Below, in pieces: positions 35,104-43,960 of a stretch of 43,960 nucleotides of DNA. Every line of letters begins with the position of its first letter. Position 1 is the stretch's first letter. The translations under genes and the position numbers were made by a program. The stretch is from Candidatus Phyllobacterium onerii. Its GTDB lineage: Bacteria > Pseudomonadota > Alphaproteobacteria > Rhizobiales > Rhizobiaceae. Under the pieces are notes generated by a model. The model worked only from the letters and a program-made list of their open reading frames with translations, was not told the origin of the DNA and did not search any database. The stretch is from contig NZ_JAQMHX010000025.1 in the NCBI RefSeq assembly GCF_028331445.1, positions 1-43,960 on the forward strand, in the 5' to 3' direction.

Positions 35104-35784
35104 ATGATGCGCAAGGCATGGCTCGTGGCGGCTGGGGCGTTGGCTGTTATGACTGTCGCCACGCGCTCGGAAGCATGCGTCGACACGGCGCTGGTATTAG
35201 CGGTGGATGGTTCTGGCAGCATAACCGACGACGAATATGGATTTCAGAAGTCTGCGATCGTCTCTGCCTTCCGCGACGCATCGGTGCTGTCAGCCATACG
35301 AACCTCCGGGAGCGTGGCAGTAGCCGCTGTATTCTGGGGAGACGGCGAATTATCCTCACAAAGAATCAGCTGGATTATCATGGACGGAATCAAGCCATCG
35401 GAGCAGTTCGCGCTTGAAATCGAGCGCAATCAGCGAACGGCTTGGGGAAATACCGACATAGGTGGCGGCCTCTGGGTCGCACTTGATCTGCTTTCAGACC
35501 CGAAGTTATGCGCCCGAAGGCTAATCGTGGACATTTCCGGGGATGGAAGGGAAACCATCGCGCCCAAGCGGAGAAAGTCGATCTCTCTTCATCAGGCGCG
35601 CGGCCGCGCGGAAGCGATGGGAGTGACAATCAACGGGCTGGTGATCTCGGACGAGGAAGCCGACCTCGCAGATTACTACCACAAGAGTGTTATCATGGGC
35701 CCCAACAGGTTTGTTATGGACATTACGAAATTCGAGGATTTTGCGAGGGCGATCAGGCTGAAGCTCATCCGGGAGTTGTCATGA
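35104..35784 (+). CDS. DUF1194 family secreted von Willebrand A-like protein
   Basis: A 226-residue exported protein. The start used is ATG 35104 (a second ATG is adjacent); GGGGTGGAG precedes it. Signal peptide MMRKAWLVAAGALAVMTVAT to SEA, with a Cys right after it but no lipobox. The mature part is a vWA fold: LVLAVDGSGSI holds the metal-site D-x-S-x-S, AWGNTDIGGGL the conserved Thr, and LIVDISGDGRE the second Asp. This is DUF1194. Periplasmic role unknown. Its stop overlaps an ATG (35781) of a short doubtful frame. Confidence 0.88.
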   Translation: MMRKAWLVAAGALAVMTVATRSEACVDTALVLAVDGSGSITDDEYGFQKSAIVSAFRDASVLSAIRTSGSVAVAAVFWGDGELSSQRISWIIMDGIKPSEQFALEIERNQRTAWGNTDIGGGLWVALDLLSDPKLCARRLIVDISGDGRETIAPKRRKSISLHQARGRAEAMGVTINGLVISDEEADLADYYHKSVIMGPNRFVMDITKFEDFARAIRLKLIRELS

Positions 35785-36185
35785 CCATAAAAGGTGCCAT
35801 GCTGCAGCTTTCGGCATTGGACTGGATGCTGTTTCGAGAACCCAGACCAATTGACATAGTCATAGTAAATGACGCTCTCTCCGCCGTTTCTTATAATTTT
35901 TTCAACGATCTCAATGGCTTGTGGTGTCGCCCCTACCGTTACTACCATCCTGCCCATCATCAAAAAATTGCCCGTTTGCACTTGTGGCGACGCGGCTAAC
36001 AATAAAGTAAAATACTTTGGCTCCGTCAGTTCCGGCTCGAACCCGGGTTCGCGAACGCTCCAGTCAACGGAACGGATATCGTACGAAGGTGTCGCTTTTC
36101 GGTAATATTGATGGCCGAGCGCAGATCGAAGCTAAAAGGAGTGGGAGAATGTCCGCGCCCAGCAGGCATCGATCTTGGCGAATGC
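35785..36185. other. Gap with two overlapping doubtful frames
   Basis: About 400 bp between convergent DUF1194 and CDC48 genes. On the + strand a 73-residue frame (35781-35999) overlaps the DUF1194 stop as ATGA. On the minus strand a frame from 35960 reads MMGRMVVTVGATPQAIEIVE and NGGESVIYYDYVN, more protein-like, but runs antisense into DUF1194. Neither has a family or good ribosome site. A 14-bp palindrome (CGAACCC/GGGTTCG) lies at 36038-36051. Confidence 0.35.
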
Positions 36186-38468
36186 TCATTCCTGCGCCTG
36201 CCTGAGAGGGGTGAAGCCGATCTGCCTCCTGATGGGGTCTTCTTGTCGGAGTGTCCTGAGCATGTCCTCGTATTCTCTCTCAACCCCAGGCGTCACTGAT
36301 GGGCGCACTTCCTTTAGAGCCTGTTCAAAATCCTTTGACGTCACTTGGGCTACGTCGAGCGACTGGCGCAGGGCAAATAAACCTGCCCGACGTGTCAAAT
36401 CCTCGAGATCGGCACCCGTGAACCTCTTGGTACGCTCTGCCAAATCATCGAGATCCACATCATCAGCGATTGGCATTTTCGACGTATGAATACCTAGAAT
36501 TTTTCGCCTGCCCTTTGCGTCCGGGACCGGGACATATACCAGTTCGTCAAAGCGGCCTGGCCGAAGCAATGCCGGGTCCAAGAGATTGGGCCGGTTCGTT
36601 GCAGCCATGACGACGACCCCCTGCAAATCTTCAAGCCCGTCCATTTCAGCAAGAAGAGTGTTGACGACGCGCTCCGTTGCTGCAGGTTCCCCCAGGGACC
36701 CACCTCTGGCGGGGGCAAGGGAATCTATCTCATCGATAAATATAACGGCCGGCGCAACCTGCCTTGCGCGTTCAAAAAGACGCGATACCTGTTGTTCGGA
36801 CTCTCCGTACCACTTTGACAGTAGATCGGAAGACTTCGTAGCCAGGAAATTTGCCTCGGCTTCGCGTGCGACTGCCTTGGCCAACAGAGTTTTCCCCGTT
36901 CCCGGTGGGCCAAAAAGCAGGAAGCCCTTCGCGGGACGTATGCCAAGCCGCTTGAAGGACTGAGGTGATCGCAAGGGAAGTTCTATCCCCTCGCGCAACT
37001 TTATTTGCGCTTCGTCGAGGCCTCCCACATCATCCCAGCGGACATTGGGAGCCTGGATCATGATTTCCCTCAGGGCCGAGGGCTGAATCCTTTTCATCGC
37101 CGTCAGGAAATCATCCTGAGATACAGTCAATTTTTCCAATATTTCGGCTGGTATGCCTTCCCGCAGATTGATGTCCGGCAGGATCCGGCGCAACGCGTCC
37201 ATGGCTGCTTCGCGTACCAAAGCCCCAAGATCAGCACCCACAAAACCATAGGTAGTTCTGGCGATGTCGTCGAGGTCAGTATCTTCGGCAAGAGGCATAC
37301 CCCGCGTATGGATGGCCAGGACTTCACGCCTTCCTTCCTGATCAGGAACACCGATGACAATTTCCCGGTCAAAACGTCCCGGACGCCTTAGCGCTTCGTC
37401 AATGGCATCCCGTCGGTTGGTTGCGCCGATGACGACTATATTCTGGCGCGGTTCCAGTCCATCCATCAAAGTCAGAAGCTGAGCTACAATCCGGCGCTCG
37501 ACCTCTCCTGTGACTTGTTCCCGCTTTGGAGCGATCGAGTCTATTTCATCAATAAATATAATTGACGGCGCATTCTGCGCGGCGTCCTGGAAGACCTGTC
37601 TCAACCGCTCTTCCGACTCTCCATAACGGCTGCCCATGATCTCCGGGCCGGCGATGTGGAAGAAGTGCGCCTCTGTCTCATTCGCCACCGCCCGAGCCAG
37701 AAGTGTTTTCCCGGTTCCCGGAGGTCCGTAAAGCAGCACTCCCTTGGGTGGATCGATGCCCAGCCGCTGGAAGAGTTCAGGATGGCGAAGCGGAAGCTCA
37801 ACCATCTCACGAACCTGATCGACTGAAGAACCAAGGCCGCCTATGTCGTCGTAAGTGACATCCGCCCGCCGAGCTTCCTTTGGCTCTTCGAACTGAGGCC
37901 GAAGCTCAACGACCGTATCTTCGGTCATTTGAACGATGCCGCGTGGTTGTGTCGAGACTACAACAAGCCTGATTTCCTGGAGACCGTATGCCGGCAGGTC
38001 GAAGAGGCCTCGAAGGAGGTCATCGGTATTGCGAGAACCCTGGCCGCTGGCCCTCTGTTGAACAGAGGTAGACACCACATCTCCGGCAACCATCGGACGG
38101 TAAAGAAAAGTCCTCTGGAGGGCATCACCCGATCCCTGGAGGCGGAGGTTCTTCTGCGCCGGGGCGAGAATGACTTTCGTGGCAGCTTTGACTTCCGCCT
38201 TCTTGATTTCTATATGGTCACCACTCGTCGCACCAGCGTTGACACGCTGCAATCCATCCAGCCGCACGATATTCAGCCCGTCGTCTTCCGGATATGGTCG
38301 CATGGCTATTGCCGCAGTATGGCGCTTTCCGAGCAGCTCAACGATCTCCCCTTCCTGAACACCAATCTTCTTCATTGAAGAGGGCGACAGTCGGGCTATG
38401 CTCGTCCCGGCGTCCGTCAGTCTGGTATTAGCAACCTGAAGTTTGATGGTGAAATCTTCCACAGCCAT
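36186..38468 (-). CDS. CDC48/VAT-type double-AAA+ ATPase
   Basis: A 760-residue AAA+ protein with the CDC48/p97/VAT domain order: an N-terminal double-psi barrel and beta-clam (1-195), D1 with Walker A GPPGTGKT 248-255 and Walker B IIFIDEID 303-310, D2 with Walker A 520-527 and Walker B FIDEID 577-582. Both second-region-of-homology segments ([17 protein letters not shown]) are intact. Pore loops are aromatic in both rings (RYGESE at D1, KWYGESE at D2), as in archaeal VAT, indicating an active unfoldase. ATG 38466-38468 has AAGGAAG upstream. Hexameric, cytoplasmic; unfolds proteins for degradation or reassembly. Bacterial members are sporadic and often carried with stress genes. No ubiquitin-like or protease partner was seen nearby. 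Confidence 0.95.
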   Translation of the reverse strand: MAVEDFTIKLQVANTRLTDAGTSIARLSPSSMKKIGVQEGEIVELLGKRHTAAIAMRPYPEDDGLNIVRLDGLQRVNAGATSGDHIEIKKAEVKAATKVILAPAQKNLRLQGSGDALQRTFLYRPMVAGDVVSTSVQQRASGQGSRNTDDLLRGLFDLPAYGLQEIRLVVVSTQPRGIVQMTEDTVVELRPQFEEPKEARRADVTYDDIGGLGSSVDQVREMVELPLRHPELFQRLGIDPPKGVLLYGPPGTGKTLLARAVANETEAHFFHIAGPEIMGSRYGESEERLRQVFQDAAQNAPSIIFIDEIDSIAPKREQVTGEVERRIVAQLLTLMDGLEPRQNIVVIGATNRRDAIDEALRRPGRFDREIVIGVPDQEGRREVLAIHTRGMPLAEDTDLDDIARTTYGFVGADLGALVREAAMDALRRILPDINLREGIPAEILEKLTVSQDDFLTAMKRIQPSALREIMIQAPNVRWDDVGGLDEAQIKLREGIELPLRSPQSFKRLGIRPAKGFLLFGPPGTGKTLLAKAVAREAEANFLATKSSDLLSKWYGESEQQVSRLFERARQVAPAVIFIDEIDSLAPARGGSLGEPAATERVVNTLLAEMDGLEDLQGVVVMAATNRPNLLDPALLRPGRFDELVYVPVPDAKGRRKILGIHTSKMPIADDVDLDDLAERTKRFTGADLEDLTRRAGLFALRQSLDVAQVTSKDFEQALKEVRPSVTPGVEREYEDMLRTLRQEDPIRRQIGFTPLRQAQE

Positions 38469-38719
38469 GGAACTTCCTTTCCAATTTGCTTGTCCGTATG
38501 GCGCAAACTCCCGATTTGCGCCGCAGATCGGTGGTGGGGCCACCGCGTTAGCCGGGGTCGCGATCCTGACAGGAATTCTTTGACTTTATCAATCCCTTAG
38601 ACTGACAGGACGCGAAACGGCTACTTCTCCGTCTTGATAGTCCTCCCACAAGAGTTGTCTCAAGTTCGCTCATTCCAACAATTCCCGGTTTGTCGTTTGG
38701 TTGGACAATAGAGGTACTC

Positions 38720-40001
38720 ATGACTCAGATTGCGTACACAGCGTCGGGAATTCCGAAGCGGACGGAGATGGCCCGTCGCCAATTCCTACACCTTCTCGCC
38801 GGCAGCCCGCTTCTGACCCCGACCGCGGCTGGCACTATCGCCAGCCTATTGGCGGAAACCTCGGATCAAGCGCTCGCGCAAAGCTACGACGTACTGCGCG
38901 GTTCTCAAAGAGCCCTCGGGCCGGACGGGATCATCACCAATCCGGCCGATGCACTGGATGTGTTCGAATTCGAGCCAGCGGCGAAGAAGGCTTTGCTCAG
39001 CCAAGAAGCGCCGGCGCACTGGGGCTACCTGGAAAGCGGTGTGGACGATAACTTAACGCGCGATGTCAATCACACCGCCTACGCGAACTACCATATCCGC
39101 GTCCAGCGCCTTGTCGATGCGCGCAGGGTTGACACCACCGTGAAAATCTTCGGTGAAACCTGGGACAGCCCACTCTTTCTGTGCCCGGTCAGCAGTCTCG
39201 GCGCGTACGATCCCGAGGCGGGGGTCGCAGTGGCGCGCGCCGCCGCGAAACGCAACCACCAGATGATACTATCTACCGTCGACAACGCCAGCATTGTTGA
39301 CGTGAATAATGCACGCGGTTCGCCCGCTTGGTTCATGTTGTACCCGACCGACGATTGGAATGTGACCAGCGCGCTTGTGCAGTTGGCCGAGAGTGCGGGC
39401 TCCCCAGCTATCGTCCTCACCAACGACCGACAAGGGGGCCGCAACACCGAGACCTTGTTCCGTGAGCGGCGTAATGACCTGCGAGACTGCTCTTCCTGCC
39501 ACACACCAGGCTTTTCCAACGATGTGAGCCGCAAGGCCAACTTCTCGAATATTGATGTTTCCAAGGTTACGAACCTATACGGTACCGGCATGACATGGGA
39601 ATTCGTCGATCGCCTTCGTGGGATCATTAAGGGCAAGCTCGTTCTTAAGGGTATTATGACGGCCGACGATGCTAAGGAAGCGATGCACCACGACGTAGAC
39701 GGCCTCATCGTTTCCAACCACGGCGGTCGCCCGAAGAGAGCGGACAGGCGACAATCGGAGTTCTGGCCGAGGTGGTGGCGGCGTCACGCGGCCGCATGCC
39801 GGTGCTTATCGACGGAGGCATACGTCGCGGCACTGACATGCTGAAGGCGCTCGCCTTAGGCGCAACGGCTGTTGGTATTGGCCGGCCATACGCAATCGAC
39901 CTCGCTCACCGCGCGTGCGAGGCCGCTCTGTTAAAGTCCTGCCAGCTATTGCCAGCGTAACCCAAAGCAAGATTCAACTTCAGCCTGAAAAGACCGCATA
40001 A
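38720..40001 (+). pseudogene. Alpha-hydroxy-acid oxidase (lactate 2-monooxygenase/LldD-like), frameshifted
   Basis: ATG 38720 (GAGG upstream) opens an FMN-dependent alpha-hydroxy-acid oxidase. There is a Tat-like leader (MARRQFLHLLAGSPLL), then [68 protein letters not shown] and [10 protein letters not shown], all in frame. At about 39731-39733 one base is lost: sequence continues in another frame as [48 protein letters not shown]. The helix after GRPYA is then deleted or shifted, and a third frame ends [20 protein letters not shown] with TAA at 39999-40001. The FMN and substrate motifs survive in pieces, so the break is rather recent. Not functional as it stands. Confidence 0.85.
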
Positions 40002-40089
40002 TGCGATGTCTTTCGCGAGGTGGGTTCATTGTCGATCGCATTCCTTGGCACTGTATGGAAGGCCGGAACTCAAAAACGAGGAACTGCGG

Positions 40090-40250
40090 CTATGCACGAG
40101 TAACGTGGTTACGCGAAATCTGCTTGATATTGACAACACCCACCTGGCGCATGATGGTGATGAACTCATCGTCCAACATCTGCAGCACATATTCCACACC
40201 CGCCTCTCCGAACGACGCTAGGCCCCATACGATTCCAACCTGCACTCTTA
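40090..40250 (-). pseudogene. C-terminal remnant of a second alpha-hydroxy-acid oxidase gene
   Basis: On the minus strand this gives VGIVWGLASFGEAGVEYVLQ, MLDDEFITIMRQVGVV and NIKQISRNHVTRA, with TAG at 40090-40092. This is the C-terminal helix pair of the LldD/lactate monooxygenase family (GRPYxWGLAxFGxxGVexvL...ELxxxMRQxGxxxI). The rest of the gene is gone; the endonuclease gene joins at 40254. It faces the + strand oxidase, tail to tail, 88 bp apart, and contains exactly the segment that the + strand copy has lost. Confidence 0.7.
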
Positions 40251-40253
40251 CCG

Positions 40254-40968
40254 CTACGTGTCCCTCATGCTGACATTGGCGTAAAGAGGCAGATGATCCG
40301 AAGCCATGCGCGCGGCCCGTCCATTTACCACGCCGACCTCGGTTACCTTCATCGATCTCTCCACGAAGATATGGTCGATGCGAACAAGAGGAAGCCGCGC
40401 AGGAAATGTTTTTGCCGGGGGACCAGCCTCATTTGCCCATGCGTCGGCGAATTGGCTGGAAATCTGCCTGTATGCCAATGATGATCTGACAGCGTTGAAA
40501 TCTCCCAGCAAGATTTTCGGCGATCTGCAATCGACGTGTCCGAGCCATCCGGGTCCCAAAAGGGCTGCAACCTGCGCCGACCGGTCGCGCCGCGACAGGC
40601 CTAAATGGGTATTTACAATGTTGAAAGTTATCCCCCGGTAGGCCGCTTCGACCGAGAGGGCTCCGCGGCGTTCGCCGAAAGAGGGCAGGGGTCCAGCCTT
40701 GATCAGCCGCATGTCGAGCGAACTCAAAATTGCGTCGCCATATTGCTCCGGCGATTTGCATCACCGGGTGGAAGAACAGTTTCATGTTCAAATGAGTCGC
40801 AATGGCATGCGCCTGATCCACAGAGCCGGTGCGTTTGCGGCCCACGTCGAGCTCCTGTAGCGCGACCACGTCCGGCTCGCAGGCGGCAATAACCTCCGCG
40901 ATTCGCCCCGGAGATGGTTGACCGTCACTGCCGACACAGCTGTGCACGTTATAGGTCAGGATCTTGAT
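40254..40968 (-). pseudogene. Endonuclease/exonuclease/phosphatase (EEP) family gene, frameshifted
   Basis: Read from 40968: IKILTYNVHSCVGSDGQPSP, DVVALQELDVGRKRTG and FHPVMQIA run in one frame to about 40750. Two bases appear lost near 40745-40750, and the second frame continues QYGDAILSSLDMRLIKAG, FNIVNTHLGLSRRDRS, ILLGDFNA, RIDHIFVERS and SDHLPLYANV. All EEP active-site motifs (N-H, Q-E, T-H, D-F-N, D-H, S-D-H) are present but split. In addition the expected start codon (MKILTYN in relatives) reads ATC at 40966-40968 behind a good GAGGAG site; the next usable start is GTG 40945-40947. Metal-dependent phosphoesterase by family. Usually found with the PLD and UPF0104 genes as here. Confidence 0.8.
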
Positions 40969-41065
40969 AGCAATCTCCTCGGTCTGTTTGCTAAAGGAAC
41001 TTTCCGAACCGCAGCTTCATTCCCTTCGACACGCCATCTCGCCGTCGAGACCTAAAGGGAAAGCA

Positions 41066-42076
41066 ATGCACGGCAGAAAAGCAATATTTAACTTCGCGCT
41101 CGCCACAGCGGCCGCCTTTTTCTGCTGGCTGCTCTACCGGAATATCAGCCGCTACAGTCCGGCAGAGATCGTGGCATCGCTTGGCGCCATCCCCTTTGAC
41201 CATCTCGCTCTCTCCATTGCCTTCGCAGCAGTCAGCTATGGTTGCCTCACGGGTTTCGACGCCTTTGGACTGATCTATGCCGGCAAGTCGCTCAACTACC
41301 GCAAGGCCGCACTGACGTCCTTCGTCAGCCTTTCAATCGGCCACAATATCGGCCTGTCGGCTCTGAGCAGTGGTGCCATTCGCTATCGTTTCTATTCGCG
41401 ATGGGGACTAACAGCCGAGGATGTGACCAAGGTCGTGCTGTTTTCGGGGGCGACTGTTACCGTCGGCCTATTATCGCTGTGCGGGTGGGCCATGCTCATG
41501 AGCGCAAGCTCGGCAGTTGTCGTCGGTCTTGAGCGAAGGGCCGCGTTCTTTATAGGCATGGCACTTCTCGCAGTTCTTGCACTCTATCTGATCCTGTGCT
41601 GGCAGATCCGGCGGCCCCTGACCGTCCGGAAGTGGAAAGTCAATTTGCCATCTCTGCCATTGGCAATTGTGCAACTGTTGCTTGGGACGACCAACTTCGC
41701 TTTCATCTGCGCGAGCCTTCAGCAGCTGTTGTTGGCCTATCAGGATGTACATTATTGGGAAGTGTCTGCGGTTTACGCGATAGCGAACGGAATGGCGATC
41801 GCGACCCATGTTCCGGGTGGTCTCGGAGTCCTGGAAGCCACCACGCAGTGCCTGTTGCCGCAGGCTGCAACGATCGGCGCTGTCATAGCTTTCCGATGTG
41901 TCTATTTCTTCCTTCCGCTACCTTTTGGCGTTCTTCTGCTTGCCATATCGGAACGCGTCTTCAGGAAGGATGCGAGCAAGACCAACAGTGTCGGCCCAGC
42001 CACGCCCCTAAGCTTTGCCAGCATTTCACGACAAATCGTGCGGGTTGCATGGGTCTTTTCGGATCGAATAACGTAG
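41066..42076 (+). CDS. UPF0104/LPG synthase-like flippase-domain membrane protein
   Basis: A 336-residue integral membrane protein with eight or so hydrophobic helices. ATG 41066 has AAAGGGA upstream and follows a long non-coding-like lead. It matches the N-terminal transmembrane domain of lysylphosphatidylglycerol synthases (UPF0104): SYGCLTGFDAFGLIYAG, ALTSFVSLSIGHNIGLSALS, SGAIRYRFYSRWGL, and ATHVPGGLGVLEAT. The C-terminal GNAT-like catalytic domain of MprF is absent, so it is probably a lipid flippase or permease-like relative. Together with PLD and EEP genes it forms a trio known from rhizobia and related bacteria. It is the only intact gene of the trio here. Its 3' end overlaps the PLD gene tail. 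Confidence 0.88.
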   Translation: MHGRKAIFNFALATAAAFFCWLLYRNISRYSPAEIVASLGAIPFDHLALSIAFAAVSYGCLTGFDAFGLIYAGKSLNYRKAALTSFVSLSIGHNIGLSALSSGAIRYRFYSRWGLTAEDVTKVVLFSGATVTVGLLSLCGWAMLMSASSAVVVGLERRAAFFIGMALLAVLALYLILCWQIRRPLTVRKWKVNLPSLPLAIVQLLLGTTNFAFICASLQQLLLAYQDVHYWEVSAVYAIANGMAIATHVPGGLGVLEATTQCLLPQAATIGAVIAFRCVYFFLPLPFGVLLLAISERVFRKDASKTNSVGPATPLSFASISRQIVRVAWVFSDRIT

Positions 42077-43480
42077 TCAGGAGGATAGGCTTCTCCGGCC
42101 CGGCGGTTGCGTCGATCGTTATAGGATTTAAGCGGCGGTTACCGCGGCTACACTCGTCGATTACCCCTGCAATGGACCAACGCTTGTTAATGCGCGATTG
42201 CACCTCGTTGGGTGTCATACCGAGGTGCTCGGCTAGCAACCGATCGCGCAGATGGACCACAGCTGCACGCTCCGACGCGGTAGCTGCTTCGATAGAGAGA
42301 TCGCATTCGGTGTCCATGCCGCAAGAGCGATTATTGAGATTGGACGAGCCGATACGCGCAAACCGGTCGTCTACTATCATGAGTTTGGAATGGACGAAGA
42401 CAGGGGCTTCATGAGAGCCTTCACTATCAACGACGACCGGGTAAACCACGCGCAGCCGCCCGTGTACGTCGGCTCGTCTAAGCCGGCGAACAAGACGGTC
42501 GCGATTGCCGCCCATGAACAGTCGCTCCAGGCCGCCATGGCATTCTTGCGGGACGACGATGATGACCTCCGGGCCATCAGGCTCACCAGCCTGTTTTCAA
42601 TCAAATTTCCTATTCGCCGACACGTGAGATACTGGGTCTCTATATAGATGAAGCGGTGGGCGGCCTTCAGTGCGGTCTGATTCAGACGCTCGATTTCCCG
42701 AATGCCTTTTCGCCCGAAGGCACCGGGTACGGTGCGGGCAATGGCAACGTTGACATTGCGAATATCAGGTTTCAGGCCGGCGGGCCATCGATTGCCGTTG
42801 AGATGTACCGGGGCAATCTTCTTGCCTTTGCACGCCAGCCAACGCGCGCGCACAAGATCGGCCAAAGACCTTGCGGCTTCCGCGTCCACGGCAAGCTGCA
42901 CATCGTGCACCGCAGGATAAAGTGTGCCATCCAAGTCTTTGCGCCGACTGTCGATTCCGAAATGATCCGAGGTGTCCCAGCGGTGAACGGTCAGATCGAT
43001 ACCGCCGGAAAAAGCGATTTTGTCATCGATGCAAACTATTTTCTGATGATGACAGCCGCGCCAGGGATGGTGGCCGTAACAGAGCTCGATACGTGGGTGA
43101 TCTGCCCACCGCTCCCGGGGAAAAACGCGCATCTGCCGGGCGGAATAGATCGGGCCGTTGGCCCAGACCAGAATATGAATATGAAGATCCGGCCGCTCAT
43201 CGATCAATCGCCGCAGATAGTGACCCAGCCGCTCTTGATTGGGCTGGTCGGGGCGTAAAGCGATTTCTCCGTTAAAGTCCCAGCCTGCGATAAGGATAGA
43301 GCGTTGGGCGGTAGCGAAGGCTTCGTCGAGATTTCGGTAATAGTCAGCGGCATCCACCAGCATCGCGATCCGCCCAGCGGATACAAGACGCCACGCATTC
43401 ACACCCACCCTTATGAGCGATTGGTTTTGCGCGGGGAGTGTTGGCTTTAATGAAGACTCTTCGATCTGTGTGAATGCCAT
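41961..43480 (-). pseudogene. Phospholipase D family gene, frameshifted
   Basis: ATG 43478-43480 opens a PLD-like protein: MLVDAADYYRNLDEAFATAQ, ILIAGWDFNGEIALRPDQ, HILVWANGPIYSARQMRVFP, the first HKD motif HQKIVCID followed by FSGGIDL, and FIYIETQYLT. At about 42569-42573 one base is missing; the frame then continues EVIIVVPQECHGGLERLFMG, the second HKD motif HSKLMIVDDRFARIGSSNLN, NRS and MDTECDLSIEA. Both catalytic motifs are intact but in different frames. The predicted end overlaps the UPF0104 gene by about 116 bp, tail to tail. Role by family: phosphodiester (phospholipid) hydrolysis or transfer. As read it is non-functional unless the sequence has an error. Confidence 0.85.
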
Positions 43481-43701
43481 CTAGTCAGGACACCTTCTTT
43501 CTCATCGACTGCGCCCAACGAGGGCCAAGCGGCGTGCAGCGAAACCAAAACATCGGTCTGGCCAGATAGTTCCCTGTGCGAGAGCCGATCGCGACCGGAG
43601 GCCGGCAGCCTCTAACAGGGGTTCTTCGGCGGAAATGAATTTTGTATGCCCTCGTCATCCTGATTTCTGCTTCTCAAAAGCAAGCAATCCAAGAATGACA
43701 A

Positions 43702-43845
43702 TCAGCGGAAGAGGTCGGCGCTCGAATCTTCCGTTGTCGGCGCCACACCGATCAACGAATTCACGCCGGTTTTTTCCGTTGCAGACTGCGCAACCGCAGG
43801 CGAGGAAAGCAACAGCACAGTGGCAGTTAAGACAAACTTGTTCAT
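43702..43845 (-). pseudogene. Truncated DUF4142 family gene (N-terminal part only)
   Basis: ATG 43843-43845 with AAGGGAG upstream opens a 47-residue frame: signal peptide MNKFVLTATVLLLSSPAVAQ, then SATEKTGVNSLIGVAPTTED. These match the start of DUF4142 periplasmic proteins (..AEKTGVNSxLGVxPTTxDFVKEAAxSDMFEI..). The FVKEA segment is deleted, and after SADLFR the frame stops at 43702. The remaining ~120 residues of the family, including the ferritin-like helices, are not found downstream. It may still make a short secreted peptide, but a broken gene is more likely. Confidence 0.6.
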
Positions 43846-43869
43846 GTTCGCACTCCCTTGAAGAGGTGC

Positions 43870-43891
43870 GCGGCCGGGTTGGCCCGGCCGC
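43870..43891. repeat. GC-rich perfect inverted repeat
   Basis: GCGGCCGGG (43870-43878), TTGG, CCCGGCCGC (43883-43891). It lies 25 bp upstream of the DUF4142 fragment on its strand. On the + strand a loose T-rich stretch (GTTTTGTTTT) follows 15 bp later. It could be the terminator stem of a gene beyond the window edge; not decisive. Confidence 0.45.
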
Positions 43892-43960
43892 CCCCGATAG
43901 GTAGCGTTTTGTTTTGACCCCGCCGGCGCTTTTTTAATTGAGGAAACAAAATAAAACCGG

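Noticed and set aside
36010..36055. tRNA-like 3' end on the minus strand (GGGTTCGAGCC ... GGAGCCA)
   Set aside because: The T-stem pairs poorly and no matching acceptor 5' strand (CTCCGTC) or anticodon arm is found upstream; the signal comes from a 14-bp palindrome.
36149..36205. Short frame from ATG 36149 behind a strong AAGGAG site
   Set aside because: Only 18 residues, overlaps the CDC48 3' end antisense, no homology pattern; likely chance.
35104..38468. Functional pair of vWA protein (DUF1194) and AAA+ ATPase, as in MoxR-vWA systems
   Set aside because: The DUF1194 protein has a signal peptide and is periplasmic, the ATPase is cytoplasmic CDC48 type, and the genes are convergent 400 bp apart.
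1..43960. Insertion sequences, prophage or integrative element ends
   Set aside because: Despite much decay, no transposase, integrase, terminal inverted repeats or tRNA attachment site could be recognised anywhere in the window.

Overview
The window looks like an accessory or chromid/plasmid-type stretch of an alphaproteobacterium of the order Hyphomicrobiales (Rhizobium/Phyllobacterium/Ochrobactrum-like). The reasons are gene content (a FixJ-type receiver, CUT1 sugar ABC operons with SorC/EryD-type control, a cyanide-insensitive bd oxidase with a DUF2474 peptide, a 17M-type stress protein behind an EcfG-like promoter, an aldehyde dehydrogenase/DUF779 pair, DUF1194) and moderately high GC. 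These are family-level recognitions made by reading translations; no database search was run. No rRNA, tRNA, CRISPR array, transposase or integrase was found.

Layout. 0-2 kb: envelope cluster on the + strand (single-domain response regulator, tandem Cys-repeat secreted protein, OmpA-like protein, small lipoprotein). 2-4.7 kb: decayed ground with a broken YihY-type gene, a phytanoyl-CoA dioxygenase-family gene and a small hypothetical. 4.7-7.3 kb: cydA-cydB-DUF2474 on the minus strand. 7.4-12 kb: stress and ion genes (17M-type stress protein, a decayed gene, a cold shock protein, a MarR regulator, a ClC channel with a perfect palindrome at its promoter).

12.3-23.2 kb: one long minus-strand operon for uptake and catabolism of a pentitol- or sugar-like compound. 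In transcription order it encodes an MDR dehydrogenase, binding protein, SIS isomerase, two permeases, TIM-barrel epimerase, SorC regulator, FGGY pentulose kinase, ABC ATPase and xylulokinase. The genes are packed with ATGA/TGATG overlaps and an inverted repeat sits at the promoter. The likely flow is import, oxidation to a ketose, phosphorylation by one of two FGGY kinases, then epimerisation or isomerisation into the pentose phosphate pool. The substrate cannot be read from sequence.

23.6-30.4 kb: a second sugar system on the + strand: LysR regulator, binding protein, two permeases, a cytoplasmic formylglycine-type sulfatase and a DUF4432 aldose-epimerase-like protein. It has no ATPase of its own. 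I infer uptake of a sulfated sugar that is desulfated inside the cell, possibly powered by the UgpC/MalK-type ATPase of the neighbouring operon. 30.4-34.3 kb: gene remnants, then a GAF/Fis regulator without an AAA+ domain, a perfect palindromic operator, a 505-residue aldehyde dehydrogenase and DUF779. 34.3-38.5 kb: a P-loop kinase-like protein, a DUF1194 vWA protein and a two-AAA CDC48/VAT-type unfoldase.

38.7-43.9 kb: a decaying block. An alpha-hydroxy-acid oxidase gene, an endonuclease/exonuclease/phosphatase gene and a phospholipase D gene each carry frameshifts between intact catalytic motifs. The C-terminal tail of a second alpha-hydroxy-acid oxidase faces the first one, and a DUF4142 gene is cut short. 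Only a UPF0104/LPG-synthase-like membrane gene is intact there. The main surprises are the decay pattern, the two palindromic operators, the ATPase-less sulfatase system and the CDC48 homologue.
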